Shown piece after piece: positions 18,862 through 27,085 of a stretch of 64,000 nucleotides of DNA; position 1 is the first letter of the stretch, and each line of letters opens with the position of its first letter. The translations under genes and the position numbers were made by a program. Source of the stretch: Defluviitalea raffinosedens (GTDB taxonomy: Bacteria > Bacillota > Clostridia > Lachnospirales > Defluviitaleaceae). The notes below the pieces were generated by a model. The model worked only from the letters and a program-made list of their open reading frames with translations, was not told the DNA's origin and did not search any database. Where the stretch lies: contig NZ_JAFBEP010000005.1 in assembly GCF_016908775.1 (NCBI RefSeq), positions 1 through 64,000 of the forward strand, written 5' to 3'.

Positions 18862-18899
18862 AAAAAGCAGCCAAGGCAAGAAACCTTGGCTGCTTTTTA
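18862..18899. terminator. Bidirectional terminator downstream of the alcohol dehydrogenase gene
   Basis: A perfect 15-bp stem (AAAAAGCAGCCAAGG and its complement, 7-nt loop) with five A and five T at the ends lies 3 nt after the dehydrogenase stop codon on the minus strand. Confidence 0.9.
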
Positions 18900-18902
18900 T
18901 CT

Positions 18903-20006
18903 TCAAATTATATTTAAGCTTTTCTTATAAATGGTGTAAATATCTTCTTTGGAAACTTTACCCGGATGATTTTTTAATTTTGCTTCATTACTGATCATAC
19001 CTTCTGCATATTCAAAAATTTCATTTTCCGTAACTGTTTCCTTTTCTCCTAACAACACGTCTAAGTATTCTCCCAAATCTTCCAGACTGTTAAGTCTTAA
19101 GCAGGTGAGGATTTTTTGTACCTTTTGCTTGTCCGGATGAATATCTAAGTACGCTTTCATAAGAAGGCCGTTCGCTCTTCCATGGGCTACATTATGAAAG
19201 TATGTAAGGGCATAACCCATGCCATGGGGAAGAGAAGTTCCACTCTGAGCAATAACTATGCCAGCAATTGTAGAAACCAGCAATAATTTTTCTCTGAGTT
19301 CATAAGTAAAATCCTTATTTCTTAAAGCTTCCATACATTCTGAGAAAATGAGCAGACCTTTTTCCGCCCAAATATCACTAAGGAGATTTGCCTTCACTGT
19401 CAGATAACCTTCAACAAGATGAGACAAAGCATCCACTGCCGTATTGATTGTAATGGTTTCTGGCATATCCATCATATACTTTGCATCTAAAAATGCAACA
19501 TCAAAGAATACTTTATGGGCGAAATTGCGTTTTGTCTTTGCCTTATGGTCAGTTAATATGGCATAAGGTGTTGTTTCAGAGCCTGTTCCTGCAGTAGTAG
19601 GCACTGCAAGAAGTGGAATAATACTCATAGGATTTGAAGCAAAAAGGTCTTCTATAGTACCGTCTTCATTGGCAACAAGAAGATCTATGGCTTTTGCAGC
19701 ATCAAGAGGAGAACCTCCCCCTACAGCAATGATAAAATCTGCCTTTTCTTTTCTTCCAAACTCTGCGCCCTTTTGAACAGTTTCCATAGAAGGATTTTCT
19801 TCTATTTCATCAAAAATACAGTACTTTATTCCATTTTGATCAAGGGCAACAATAACATCCTGTAAAGAGCCATTTTTCTTGGCAGAACTCCTGCCTGTTA
19901 CAATCAACGCTTTCTGACCATAATTCTTAAACAGATGTGCATGAGTGGATATAACGTCTTTTCCAAATAAAATCTGCGTAGGCATTACATATTCAAAAGA
20001 TTCCAT
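18903..20006 (-). CDS. Iron-containing (group III) alcohol dehydrogenase
   Basis: 367 residues of the Fe-ADH superfamily. An N-terminal Rossmann-like domain carries the NAD(P)-binding GGGSPLDAAKAI near residue 95, followed by TTAGTGSE. The C-terminal helical domain carries metal ligands in DALSHLVEGY and in LPHGMGYAL...HNVAHGRANG. These enzymes interconvert alcohols and aldehydes using NAD(P)H; the substrate cannot be told and could be butanol, ethanol or a diol. An AAAAGGGG Shine-Dalgarno lies 8 nt before the ATG. The promoter area is flanked by a 16-bp imperfect inverted repeat, one arm of which covers the start codon. It lies just after the ferrous iron operon and points the same way, so read-through from feo is possible. 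Confidence 0.93.
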   Translation of the reverse strand: MESFEYVMPTQILFGKDVISTHAHLFKNYGQKALIVTGRSSAKKNGSLQDVIVALDQNGIKYCIFDEIEENPSMETVQKGAEFGRKEKADFIIAVGGGSPLDAAKAIDLLVANEDGTIEDLFASNPMSIIPLLAVPTTAGTGSETTPYAILTDHKAKTKRNFAHKVFFDVAFLDAKYMMDMPETITINTAVDALSHLVEGYLTVKANLLSDIWAEKGLLIFSECMEALRNKDFTYELREKLLLVSTIAGIVIAQSGTSLPHGMGYALTYFHNVAHGRANGLLMKAYLDIHPDKQKVQKILTCLRLNSLEDLGEYLDVLLGEKETVTENEIFEYAEGMISNEAKLKNHPGKVSKEDIYTIYKKSLNII

Positions 20007-20103
20007 AGGAGCATCCCCTTTTCATCGTAATGATTACTACTTACTTTCTCCATATATATTATATTACTATATATAAGAAAAGTCTAATGGAATGCTCCTA
20101 TGG
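20003..20103. repeat. Inverted repeat flanking the alcohol dehydrogenase promoter
   Basis: The arms are CCATAGGAGCATCCCC (20003-20018) and TGGAATGCTCCTATGG (20088-20103), complementary at 14 of 16 positions, with about 70 bp of very AT-rich DNA between them. A likely minus-strand promoter (TTAGAC, then TATAAT after 18 bp) lies between the arms. The inner arm overlaps the start codon and Shine-Dalgarno of the dehydrogenase gene. In a read-through transcript from feo the arms would pair and hide that site. Confidence 0.6.
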
Positions 20104-20119
20104 TATAAATGTTTAATAT

Positions 20120-20263
20120 TTAGTTTTTTCCACATCCATCGGAATGGGAGCACCCTGAACAACCTGAACAGCCTCCATCTCCCGTTTTATATCGTTTAAA
20201 CATTCTGTAACCAACCCAAGCAAAACAAGCGAATATAAGAGAGCCAATGATCCATGTTGCCAA
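20120..20263 (-). CDS. FeoB-associated Cys-rich membrane protein
   Basis: A 47-residue protein with one membrane helix (residues about 4-20) and a tail holding a CSGCSGCSHSDGC cluster of four cysteines. It matches the FeoB-associated Cys-rich family often encoded after feoB in Firmicutes, thought to assist ferrous iron uptake. It starts with TTG at 20261-20263, chosen because AGGAGG lies 8 nt upstream and no ATG fits. It begins 13 nt after the feoB stop and is the last gene of the operon. Confidence 0.9.
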   Translation of the reverse strand: MATWIIGSLIFACFAWVGYRMFKRYKTGDGGCSGCSGCSHSDGCGKN

Positions 20264-20275
20264 TGAAAACACCTC

Positions 20276-22414
20276 CTAGGCACCAATTTCTTTGGTGCGA
20301 TAATGTCTATCTGCTTCTTTATACGGCCTAAATAATAAATAAACGAGTGCTGCGGTAAGTAAGAGAGCTATCATGGTTCCGATGCCAAATCCATGTCCTG
20401 TAAATGCCATACCTAATTGATAAATGATCAAAGAAATAACGTAAGCGAATCCTGTTTGATATCCTACTGCAATCAATGTCCATTTTGCATTGCCCATTTC
20501 TCTTCTGATCGCGCCAATAGCAGCAAAACATGGCGCACACAATAGATTGAAAACTAAGAATGAATAAGCAGAAATCGTGGTGAAAGAAGCCTGAAGATTG
20601 CCCCATATTTCTGCGCCATCTTCTGCAACTTCTGCAAACCCATACAAAATTCCAAAAGTACCAACGACATTTTCTTTTGCAATTAGTCCTGTAATCGTTG
20701 CAACCGCTGATTGCCAATCTCCCCAGCCAAGCGGTGTAAACAAAGGTGCAAGAATATTGCCAATTGAAGCCAGTATAGAATCTGGAGTATCTACCATTTC
20801 CATAGACCAGCTAAATGAGCTTAAAAACCATACAAGGCCAGAAGCAAGGAAAATAATTGTCCCCGCTTTTTGGATGAAGGATTTCGCTCTGTCCCACATA
20901 TGAAGCAACACATTTTTAAGTCCCGGAACATGGTATGGCGGCAGTTCCATTACAAAGGGGGCAGGATCTCCTGCAAAACTTTTTGTTTTCTTTAGTATAA
21001 TTCCCGAAGCAATGATTGCAGCCATTCCCACGAAATATGCAGACGGAGCAACCCAGGCGGAGTCTGGGAATAAAGCCCCTGCAATCAATGCAATGATTGG
21101 GAGTTTCGCTGAGCAAGGAATAAATGTGGTTGTTATAATGGTCATTTTACGATCTTGTTCATTTTCAATAGTACGGGATGCCATAATCCCAGGAACCCCA
21201 CAGCCTGTTCCAATAAGAATTGGAATAAAGGACTTACCGGAAAGACCAAATTTGCGGAAAACCCTATCCATAATAAATGCAATACGAGCCATGTATCCGC
21301 AGTCTTCCAGAATCGCCAGAAAGAAGAACAGTACCAGCATCTGCGGTAAGAATCCAAGTACAGCTCCTACACCGCCAATAACGCCGTCAAGGATCAAAGA
21401 TGTAAGCCAATCCGCTGTTCCGACAGATGTTAAGAAGCTTTCCACTGCAGGGGGTATAATTTCTCCAAACAATACGTCATTTACCCAGTCCGTAGCCCAT
21501 CCTCCTACAGTTGTTATGGACAAATAATACACTAAAAACATTACTGTTGCAAAGATAGGCAAAGCCAAAAATCTGTTTGTTACAATCGTATCGATTTTAT
21601 CTGAGGTGGTCATCTTTGAAGTGTTTTTCTTCTGTACACATTCTTTAACAATGCCACTGATATAATTGTAGCGTTCATTGGTAATAATACTTTCGCTGTC
21701 ATCATCCAATTCATTCTCTATTTGCTCAATTAATTTTTCAATTTGATCTTGTCTTTCTTGCGGCAAATTGATTTGCTCCATTACTTTTTGATCCCGTTCA
21801 AAGAGCTTTATGGCAAACCAACGAAGATTATCCTGTCCCACAACATCTTTTATAAGATCTGCAATGGCAGAAAGAACTTTTTCCACTTCTTCAAAAAACA
21901 TATGAGAGGGTCTAGCTTTTACTTTCTTTTGAGCTAATACTACTGCTTTCTCGGCTGCCTCTTTACAACCTTCTCCCTTAAGTGCAGAAGTTTCAATGAT
22001 TTCACAGCCTATATACTTGCTCAGTTTATGTACGTCGATCGTGTCTCCGTTCTTCCTCAGCACATCGGTCATATTAAGGGCCATAACCATCGGTATGCCA
22101 ATTTCCATAAGTTGTGTTGTAAGATAAAGATTCCTTTCAATATTCGTGCTGTCAACAATATTAATAATTACATCTGGCTTCTCTTCAATAAGATAATTCC
22201 TTGTGACAACCTCTTCCAGGGTATAAGGTGAAAGAGAATAAATACCGGGTAAGTCAATGATTTCTGTATCTTTATGTCCTTTTAACTTACCCGCCTTCTT
22301 TTCCACTGTTACACCAGGCCAGTTCCCCACATACTGTGAACTTCCCGTTAAATGGTTAAACATAGTTGTCTTACCACTGTTGGGATTACCAGCAAGCGCA
22401 ATTTTAATTCCCAT
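20276..22414 (-). CDS. feoB: Ferrous iron transport protein FeoB
   Basis: 712 residues. The N-terminal G domain shows G1 GNPNSGKTTMFNHL, G3 DLPGIYSLSP, G4 NMTD and G5 SALKGEGC, followed by a helical GDI-like region. From about residue 285 there are multiple membrane helices with the two Gate motifs (PQMLVLFFFLAILEDCGYMA, GCGVPGIMASR and CSAKLPIIALIAGALF). FeoB imports Fe(II) across the cytoplasmic membrane under anoxic conditions. It is the third gene of an operon feoA-feoA-feoB-Cys-rich protein, whose promoter carries two Fur-like boxes. Confidence 0.98.
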   Translation of the reverse strand: MGIKIALAGNPNSGKTTMFNHLTGSSQYVGNWPGVTVEKKAGKLKGHKDTEIIDLPGIYSLSPYTLEEVVTRNYLIEEKPDVIINIVDSTNIERNLYLTTQLMEIGIPMVMALNMTDVLRKNGDTIDVHKLSKYIGCEIIETSALKGEGCKEAAEKAVVLAQKKVKARPSHMFFEEVEKVLSAIADLIKDVVGQDNLRWFAIKLFERDQKVMEQINLPQERQDQIEKLIEQIENELDDDSESIITNERYNYISGIVKECVQKKNTSKMTTSDKIDTIVTNRFLALPIFATVMFLVYYLSITTVGGWATDWVNDVLFGEIIPPAVESFLTSVGTADWLTSLILDGVIGGVGAVLGFLPQMLVLFFFLAILEDCGYMARIAFIMDRVFRKFGLSGKSFIPILIGTGCGVPGIMASRTIENEQDRKMTIITTTFIPCSAKLPIIALIAGALFPDSAWVAPSAYFVGMAAIIASGIILKKTKSFAGDPAPFVMELPPYHVPGLKNVLLHMWDRAKSFIQKAGTIIFLASGLVWFLSSFSWSMEMVDTPDSILASIGNILAPLFTPLGWGDWQSAVATITGLIAKENVVGTFGILYGFAEVAEDGAEIWGNLQASFTTISAYSFLVFNLLCAPCFAAIGAIRREMGNAKWTLIAVGYQTGFAYVISLIIYQLGMAFTGHGFGIGTMIALLLTAALVYLLFRPYKEADRHYRTKEIGA

Positions 22415-22442
22415 GATTAATTCCTCCTATAAAAGTGTAATA

Positions 22443-22664
22443 CTACTGAACTTCTATCATTTCAGCATCCGCTTTCCGTATGCTTAATTCATAATTGCGC
22501 ACATTCACTTCAATAGGATCACCCAAGGGAGCAACTTTTCTGACAAAAATGTCAGTCCCTTTTGTAATGCCCATATCCATAATTCTTCTCTTAACCGGTC
22601 CTGATCCATGGAGTTTTACAACGGTAACTGTTTCTCCGCATTTTACAGCTTTTAATGTTCTCAT
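22443..22664 (-). CDS. feoA: FeoA-domain protein (second copy)
   Basis: 73 residues forming an SH3-like FeoA domain (VVKLHGSGPVKRRIMDMGIT, KVAPLGDPIEVNVRNYELSI). FeoA is a small cytoplasmic partner required for full FeoB activity. It ends 28 nt before feoB and starts 10 nt after the first feoA, with GGAGG before its ATG. Two separate FeoA genes in one feo operon are common in Clostridia. This copy has the canonical RRIMDMGIT turn. Confidence 0.95.
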   Translation of the reverse strand: MRTLKAVKCGETVTVVKLHGSGPVKRRIMDMGITKGTDIFVRKVAPLGDPIEVNVRNYELSIRKADAEMIEVQ

Positions 22665-22674
22665 GGTATTCCTC

Positions 22675-22884
22675 CTAAACGTAGATTCTGTTGACGAGTC
22701 TTTTATCCAGTGCTACCCGTGTTTCTTTAATATTGATAATCATATTCCCGCCATTTTCTGAAACAACTGTCACCTTTTCCCCTTCAACAAACCCAAGAGT
22801 AGCTAAAAACTTACGAATCTGATCTTTGCCTGTAATTTTCTTTATATAATTGACCTCTCCAGGTTTAGCCATCGTCAGCAGCAT
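22675..22884 (-). CDS. feoA: FeoA-domain protein (first gene of feo operon)
   Basis: 69 residues (MAKPGEVNYIKKITGKDQI, KFLATLGFVEGEKVTVVSEN, MIINIKETRVALDKRLVNRI), a FeoA SH3-like domain more divergent than the next gene. The ATG at 22882-22884 is chosen because GGGAGGG lies 6 nt upstream; further in-frame GTG and ATG codons are too close to this site. It is the first gene behind the Fur-box promoter. Confidence 0.92.
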   Translation of the reverse strand: MLLTMAKPGEVNYIKKITGKDQIRKFLATLGFVEGEKVTVVSENGGNMIINIKETRVALDKRLVNRIYV

Positions 22885-22922
22885 GATCATCCCTCCCACA
22901 GATCATTAAATTTTTCACATTT

Positions 22923-22995
22923 TGAAATTGATTATCATTACTATCAGTAATCTTATCATAATTTTTCCAGTGCGTCAATAATGAAATTCATTATC
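22923..22995 (-). promoter_or_regulatory. feo promoter with two Fur-like boxes
   Basis: On the minus strand TTGACG (22973-22978) and TAAGAT (22950-22955) are spaced 17 bp. One Fur-like box, 22977-22995, is an 8-1-8 palindrome matching the classical 19-bp Fur box at 16 of 19 positions and touching the -35. A second, 22923-22937 (TGAAATTGATTATCA), lies just after the predicted start of transcription. Together they suggest tight iron-dependent repression. Confidence 0.82.
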
Positions 22996-22999
22996 AAAA

Positions 23000-23138
23000 G
23001 CAAAAGCGTTTCGCTTGTGAAGCTCTCGCACTGCGCTCGGTCGGCAAAGCCGGCAAAATACATTACACGCGAGTGCGCATCTCACCCGGAGAGCTTTTTA
23101 TTACATAGGAAATTCGAAAAATTTCCTATGTAATAAAA
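23000..23138. repeat. Structured GC-rich block plus palindromic repeat (copy 1)
   Basis: Bases 23004-23096 are clearly richer in GC than the surroundings and full of inverted repeats: AAGCG/CGCTT (23004-23016), AAGCTCTC (23020-23027) with GAGAGCTT (23089-23096), CGCACT with AGTGCG, and CGGC/GCCG. Next to it is an 18-bp perfect stem (23097-23114 with 23120-23137, core ATTACATAGGAAAT). The stem recurs at 34677-34717. No ORF is present. It looks like a small non-coding mobile repeat lying beside the purL terminator. Confidence 0.7.
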
Positions 23139-23184
23139 AAATCAATAGGAACGGTCCTGTTTAAAAGAACCGTTCCTATTGATT
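23133..23184 (-). terminator. Terminator of purL
   Basis: On the minus strand a 16-bp stem (23140-23155 with 23169-23184, AATCAATAGGAACGGT) with a 13-nt loop begins in the purL stop codon and is followed by seven T. The palindromic repeat abuts the T run. Confidence 0.92.
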
Positions 23185-26100
23185 AACTGAAATATTCCAC
23201 TCCTGACTGGAAGATTTTTTGATCTTTTGCTCCAGGAATATTTTTTGCCACATTGGTGCCTATTCTTTCGGAGTGTCCCATTTTACCAAGGATTCTTCCA
23301 TCGGGACTGGTGATCCCTTCTATGGCATTCATTGAACCATTGGGATTAAATGCGATATCGTAAGTTGGATTGCCATCTAAATCTACATACTGAGTTGCCA
23401 CTTGTCCATTGTCAAAAAGTTGACGCATCATTTCCTCCGATGCAACAAATCTTCCTTCCCCATGGGATACGGCGATTTGATGAAGGTCTCCTGCTTCTAC
23501 ATTGGCAAACCAAGGGGATTTGGTGGATGTGATTTTAGTCGTAACCATATTGGATACATGGCGTCCAAGAGTATTAAAAGTAAGGGTCGGACAATCGCAA
23601 TCTATATCTCGTATTTCTCCGTAGGGAAGTAATCCTAATTTCATAAGGGCTTGAAAACCGTTACAAATGCCAAGCATCAAACCGTCCCTATTGCTTAGCA
23701 GATTCATTACGGCTTCTTTTATTCGTGGATTTCTAAATACTGTAGCTATGAATTTTCCGCTTCCTTCCGGTTCGTCACCGGCACTAAATCCTCCAGGAAT
23801 CATTATAATTTGAGCATTATTGATTGCTTTTACCATTTGATCGATGGATTCTTCAATATGAGAAGGCACTAAATTCTTAAATACTGATATATTAACGATG
23901 CCTCCTGCTTCTTCAAAAGCTCTTTGAGTATCATCCTCGCAATTGGTTCCAGGGAATACTGGGATAAAAATTCGTGGTTTTGCTATTTTAATCCTAGATT
24001 TATGAGGATTTCTTTCCGTATAAATTTTATGGATTGGTTTTTCTTTTATTTCTTTTACTTTCGTAGGGAATACCTTTTCTAAGGGTGCTTCCCAAGCTTT
24101 TAGAAGTTCTTCAAGAGGAATTTCAATATTGTTTACACAAATAGATGGACTGTTTTGAGTTTCTCCTAACAAGATGTAACGAATATCTTTAAATAAAGCA
24201 ATATCTTTTTCCTCGATTTCGAGCACCAATGAACCATAATTAGGCGCAAACAGGTCTTTCGGATGGATTTCCTTTGTAAATCTCATTCCTATTTTGTTTC
24301 CGAAGCTCATTTTGCTGATGGCTTCTGCGATTCCTCCCAATTTTACCGTATGGGCAGATAAGATTTTTCCTTCTTGAATAAGCTTTGTTATTGTAGAATA
24401 ATTTCTGTCTAATTCTTCAAAGTCAGGGAGTTCAAATTCATCTCTTTTAAGAGGAACATAAATAACTACACTTCCTGACCTTTTAAATTCAGGAGAAATA
24501 ACCTTGTCTACATTGACCATATCTACCGCAAAAGCTGTAAGAGTAGGAGGAACGTCTAAGTCCTTAAAGGTCCCTGACATGCTGTCTTTTCCTCCAATAG
24601 CCGCTGTACCTAGTTTCTTTTGCACATAATATGCTCCCAATAGAGAAGCTAAAGGTTTACCCCATCTTTTTGGATCTTTCCCTAATCGTTCAAAGTATTC
24701 TTGGAGGGTTAAGCGAATGTTCTTATAATCTCCCCCTACTGCTACAACCTTTGCCACAGCTTCTACGATGGCATATACTGCTCCATGAAAAGGACTCCAT
24801 TTGGATAATCTAGGGTTATAGCCATGGCTCATAATGGTTCCGCTTTTTGTTTCACCATTGAATACAGGAATTTTTCCAACCATACATTCCGCAGGAGTTA
24901 ACTGATATTTGCCCCCAAAAGGCATAAGAACCGTTCCTGTACCAATGGTACTGTCAAAGCGTTCCACTAACCCTTTTTGACTGCATACATTTAAGTCTTT
25001 CAGATTGGTGATCCAAGCATCTTTAAGATCTTCAAGTTTATCTTTAATATCTTCTTTAATTACACTAAAGTAATTTTTATTTTCTTCTGGAGCTGTGATA
25101 AACCCATCGGCTCTTTGAGTAGCACCATTGGTATTTAAAAATTCTCTGCTGATATCTACAATTACTTTGTCATTCCAGAACATTTTCAATCTATTGTCAG
25201 AGGTTACCTTAGCAACGACTACAGCTTCTAAGTTTTCCTCTTCTGCCAGCGCGATGAATTCTTCCACATGATGGGGCTCAATTACTACTGCCATTCTTTC
25301 TTGAGATTCAGATATAGCCAGTTCTGTTCCATCCAGTCCTTCGTATTTTTTCGGTACCGCGTTCAAATCAATTTCAAGTCCGTCTGCCAGCTCTCCAATG
25401 GCAACCGATACGCCACCGGCACCAAAATCGTTGCAGCGTTTAATCATTGTACTTACTTTAGGATTTCTGAATAATCTTTGGATTTTACGTTCAGTCGGTG
25501 CATTTCCTTTCTGAACTTCTGCTCCGCAAGTGGTTAAGGATTCTTCCGTATGTTCCTTAGAAGAACCTGTTGCGCCACCGCAACCATCCCTTCCTGTTCT
25601 TCCTCCAAGAAGAATAATTACATCCCCTTCTTCTGGCACGCCACGAACGACATTTTTCTTAGGCGCTGCAGCGATCACCGCTCCGATTTCCATTCTTTTT
25701 GCCACATAACCTTCATCATATATTTCCGCTACATGACCGGTGGCAAGGCCGATTTGGTTTCCATAGGAACTATATCCGTGGGCAGCTCCTGTGGTAATTT
25801 TTCTTTGAGGCAGCTTCCCAGGTAATGTATCCTGTACGGAGGTTCTTGGATCTCCACTGCCTGTTACACGCATTGCCTGATACACATACGCTCTTCCAGA
25901 CAATGGATCTCGGATTGCACCTCCAAGACAAGTGGCAGCCCCTCCAAAGGGTTCTATCTCTGTGGGATGATTATGAGTTTCATTTTTAAACATCACGAGC
26001 CATTCTTCATCTTCACCATTCACATCAACTGTAACTTGAATGCTGCAGGCATTAATTTCATCAGATACTTCAAGGTCATCAAGTTTCCCTTGTTTCCTTA

Positions 26101-26953
26101 ATTCCTTCATTCCCATCAGGGCTATATCCATAAGGCAAATATCTTTTTTGCTTTCTCCGTATACGATATCCCTGCCTTCCAAGTATTCCTGGTAAGCCTT
26201 TTGAATAGGGATTGAAAAGTGTCCTTCTTCGATTTCAATATTATCTAGCTTAGTGAGAAATGTCGTATGTCTGCAGTGATCAGACCAATAAGTATCCAGC
26301 ACCCTGATTTCTGTAATACTGGGATCTCTTTTTTCTTCATCTCTGAAATAAGTCTGACAGAATACAATATCCTCTGTACTCATGGCAAGTCCCAATTCAT
26401 TCCTTAAGTTCTCTAACTGTTCATAAGACAGATGAATAAAACCATTTAGGATCTCAACTTCCTCAGGAATGGAAAGCTCCATGTCTAAAGTCTCTGGCTT
26501 TTCTAAAGAAGCTTCTCTGGAATCTATGGTATTGATACAGTAATTTTTTATAACATCAAACTGTTCGTCTGTGATATTTCCCTTAAGGCAAATGACTTTA
26601 GCAGTACGAATAACTGGCTTTTCTTTACGAGTTAAAATCTGAATACACTGAGCAGCAGAATCAGCTCTTTGATCGTATTGTCCCGGAAGATATTCCACTG
26701 CAAATACTCTTTCATTAACCTCCAGGGGTAATTCCTCATCATAGACCAAATCTACGGGAGGTTCAGAAAAAATAATAGTTCTCGCTTGGTTGTAGGCTTC
26801 TTCGTCTATGCCTTCTATATCGTAGCGATTAACAATTCGCACATCCTCCAGCGCCTCAATCAGTAAATTCTCCTTTAAATCGGTATATAAATTTTTAGCT
26901 TCTACATCAAAACCGGATTTCTTTTGCACAAATATTCTTCTTACATCAGACAT
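23183..26953 (-). CDS. purL: Phosphoribosylformylglycinamidine synthase, single-chain
   Basis: About 1256 residues, the large fused form that joins synthetase and glutaminase parts, in contrast to the PurS/PurQ/PurL complex of Bacillus. An N-terminal PurS-like region precedes two AIRS-type ATP-binding halves (EPFGGAATCLGGAIRDPLSG, DFGAGGVSVAIGELADGLEI, LASLLGAYYVQKKLG). A C-terminal class I glutaminase carries the nucleophile Cys in LGICNGFQALMKLG and His in SHGEGRF. It makes FGAM from FGAR, glutamine and ATP. The ATG at 26951-26953 has GGGGG at 7 nt; an in-frame TTG two codons earlier is less likely. The gene stands apart from the purC-D operon, divergent from a LysR gene, and no riboswitch was found before it. 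Confidence 0.98.
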   Translation of the reverse strand: MSDVRRIFVQKKSGFDVEAKNLYTDLKENLLIEALEDVRIVNRYDIEGIDEEAYNQARTIIFSEPPVDLVYDEELPLEVNERVFAVEYLPGQYDQRADSAAQCIQILTRKEKPVIRTAKVICLKGNITDEQFDVIKNYCINTIDSREASLEKPETLDMELSIPEEVEILNGFIHLSYEQLENLRNELGLAMSTEDIVFCQTYFRDEEKRDPSITEIRVLDTYWSDHCRHTTFLTKLDNIEIEEGHFSIPIQKAYQEYLEGRDIVYGESKKDICLMDIALMGMKELRKQGKLDDLEVSDEINACSIQVTVDVNGEDEEWLVMFKNETHNHPTEIEPFGGAATCLGGAIRDPLSGRAYVYQAMRVTGSGDPRTSVQDTLPGKLPQRKITTGAAHGYSSYGNQIGLATGHVAEIYDEGYVAKRMEIGAVIAAAPKKNVVRGVPEEGDVIILLGGRTGRDGCGGATGSSKEHTEESLTTCGAEVQKGNAPTERKIQRLFRNPKVSTMIKRCNDFGAGGVSVAIGELADGLEIDLNAVPKKYEGLDGTELAISESQERMAVVIEPHHVEEFIALAEEENLEAVVVAKVTSDNRLKMFWNDKVIVDISREFLNTNGATQRADGFITAPEENKNYFSVIKEDIKDKLEDLKDAWITNLKDLNVCSQKGLVERFDSTIGTGTVLMPFGGKYQLTPAECMVGKIPVFNGETKSGTIMSHGYNPRLSKWSPFHGAVYAIVEAVAKVVAVGGDYKNIRLTLQEYFERLGKDPKRWGKPLASLLGAYYVQKKLGTAAIGGKDSMSGTFKDLDVPPTLTAFAVDMVNVDKVISPEFKRSGSVVIYVPLKRDEFELPDFEELDRNYSTITKLIQEGKILSAHTVKLGGIAEAISKMSFGNKIGMRFTKEIHPKDLFAPNYGSLVLEIEEKDIALFKDIRYILLGETQNSPSICVNNIEIPLEELLKAWEAPLEKVFPTKVKEIKEKPIHKIYTERNPHKSRIKIAKPRIFIPVFPGTNCEDDTQRAFEEAGGIVNISVFKNLVPSHIEESIDQMVKAINNAQIIMIPGGFSAGDEPEGSGKFIATVFRNPRIKEAVMNLLSNRDGLMLGICNGFQALMKLGLLPYGEIRDIDCDCPTLTFNTLGRHVSNMVTTKITSTKSPWFANVEAGDLHQIAVSHGEGRFVASEEMMRQLFDNGQVATQYVDLDGNPTYDIAFNPNGSMNAIEGITSPDGRILGKMGHSERIGTNVAKNIPGAKDQKIFQSGVEYFS

Positions 26954-27085
26954 TCTCAATCCCCCATTTTTATATCCATCATGATCTCTTAATATGCTTT
27001 ATAGCATTTACAGCTTTATTGTATCATGGTAAAATTAATAAATAAAATTAATTATTTTAATAGGTTTTATAAGGAGGACTAATAA

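Noticed and set aside
23021-23060. GC-rich stretch reminiscent of plasmid-origin flanking sequence (possible vector contamination)
   Set aside because: Only about a dozen bases agree from memory (CTGCGCTCGGTCG), and the block passes smoothly into native repeats and promoters on both sides.
26954-27085. Second purine riboswitch upstream of purL
   Set aside because: The TTTCTACC and GACTATGGG core elements are absent in the purL-LysR intergenic region.
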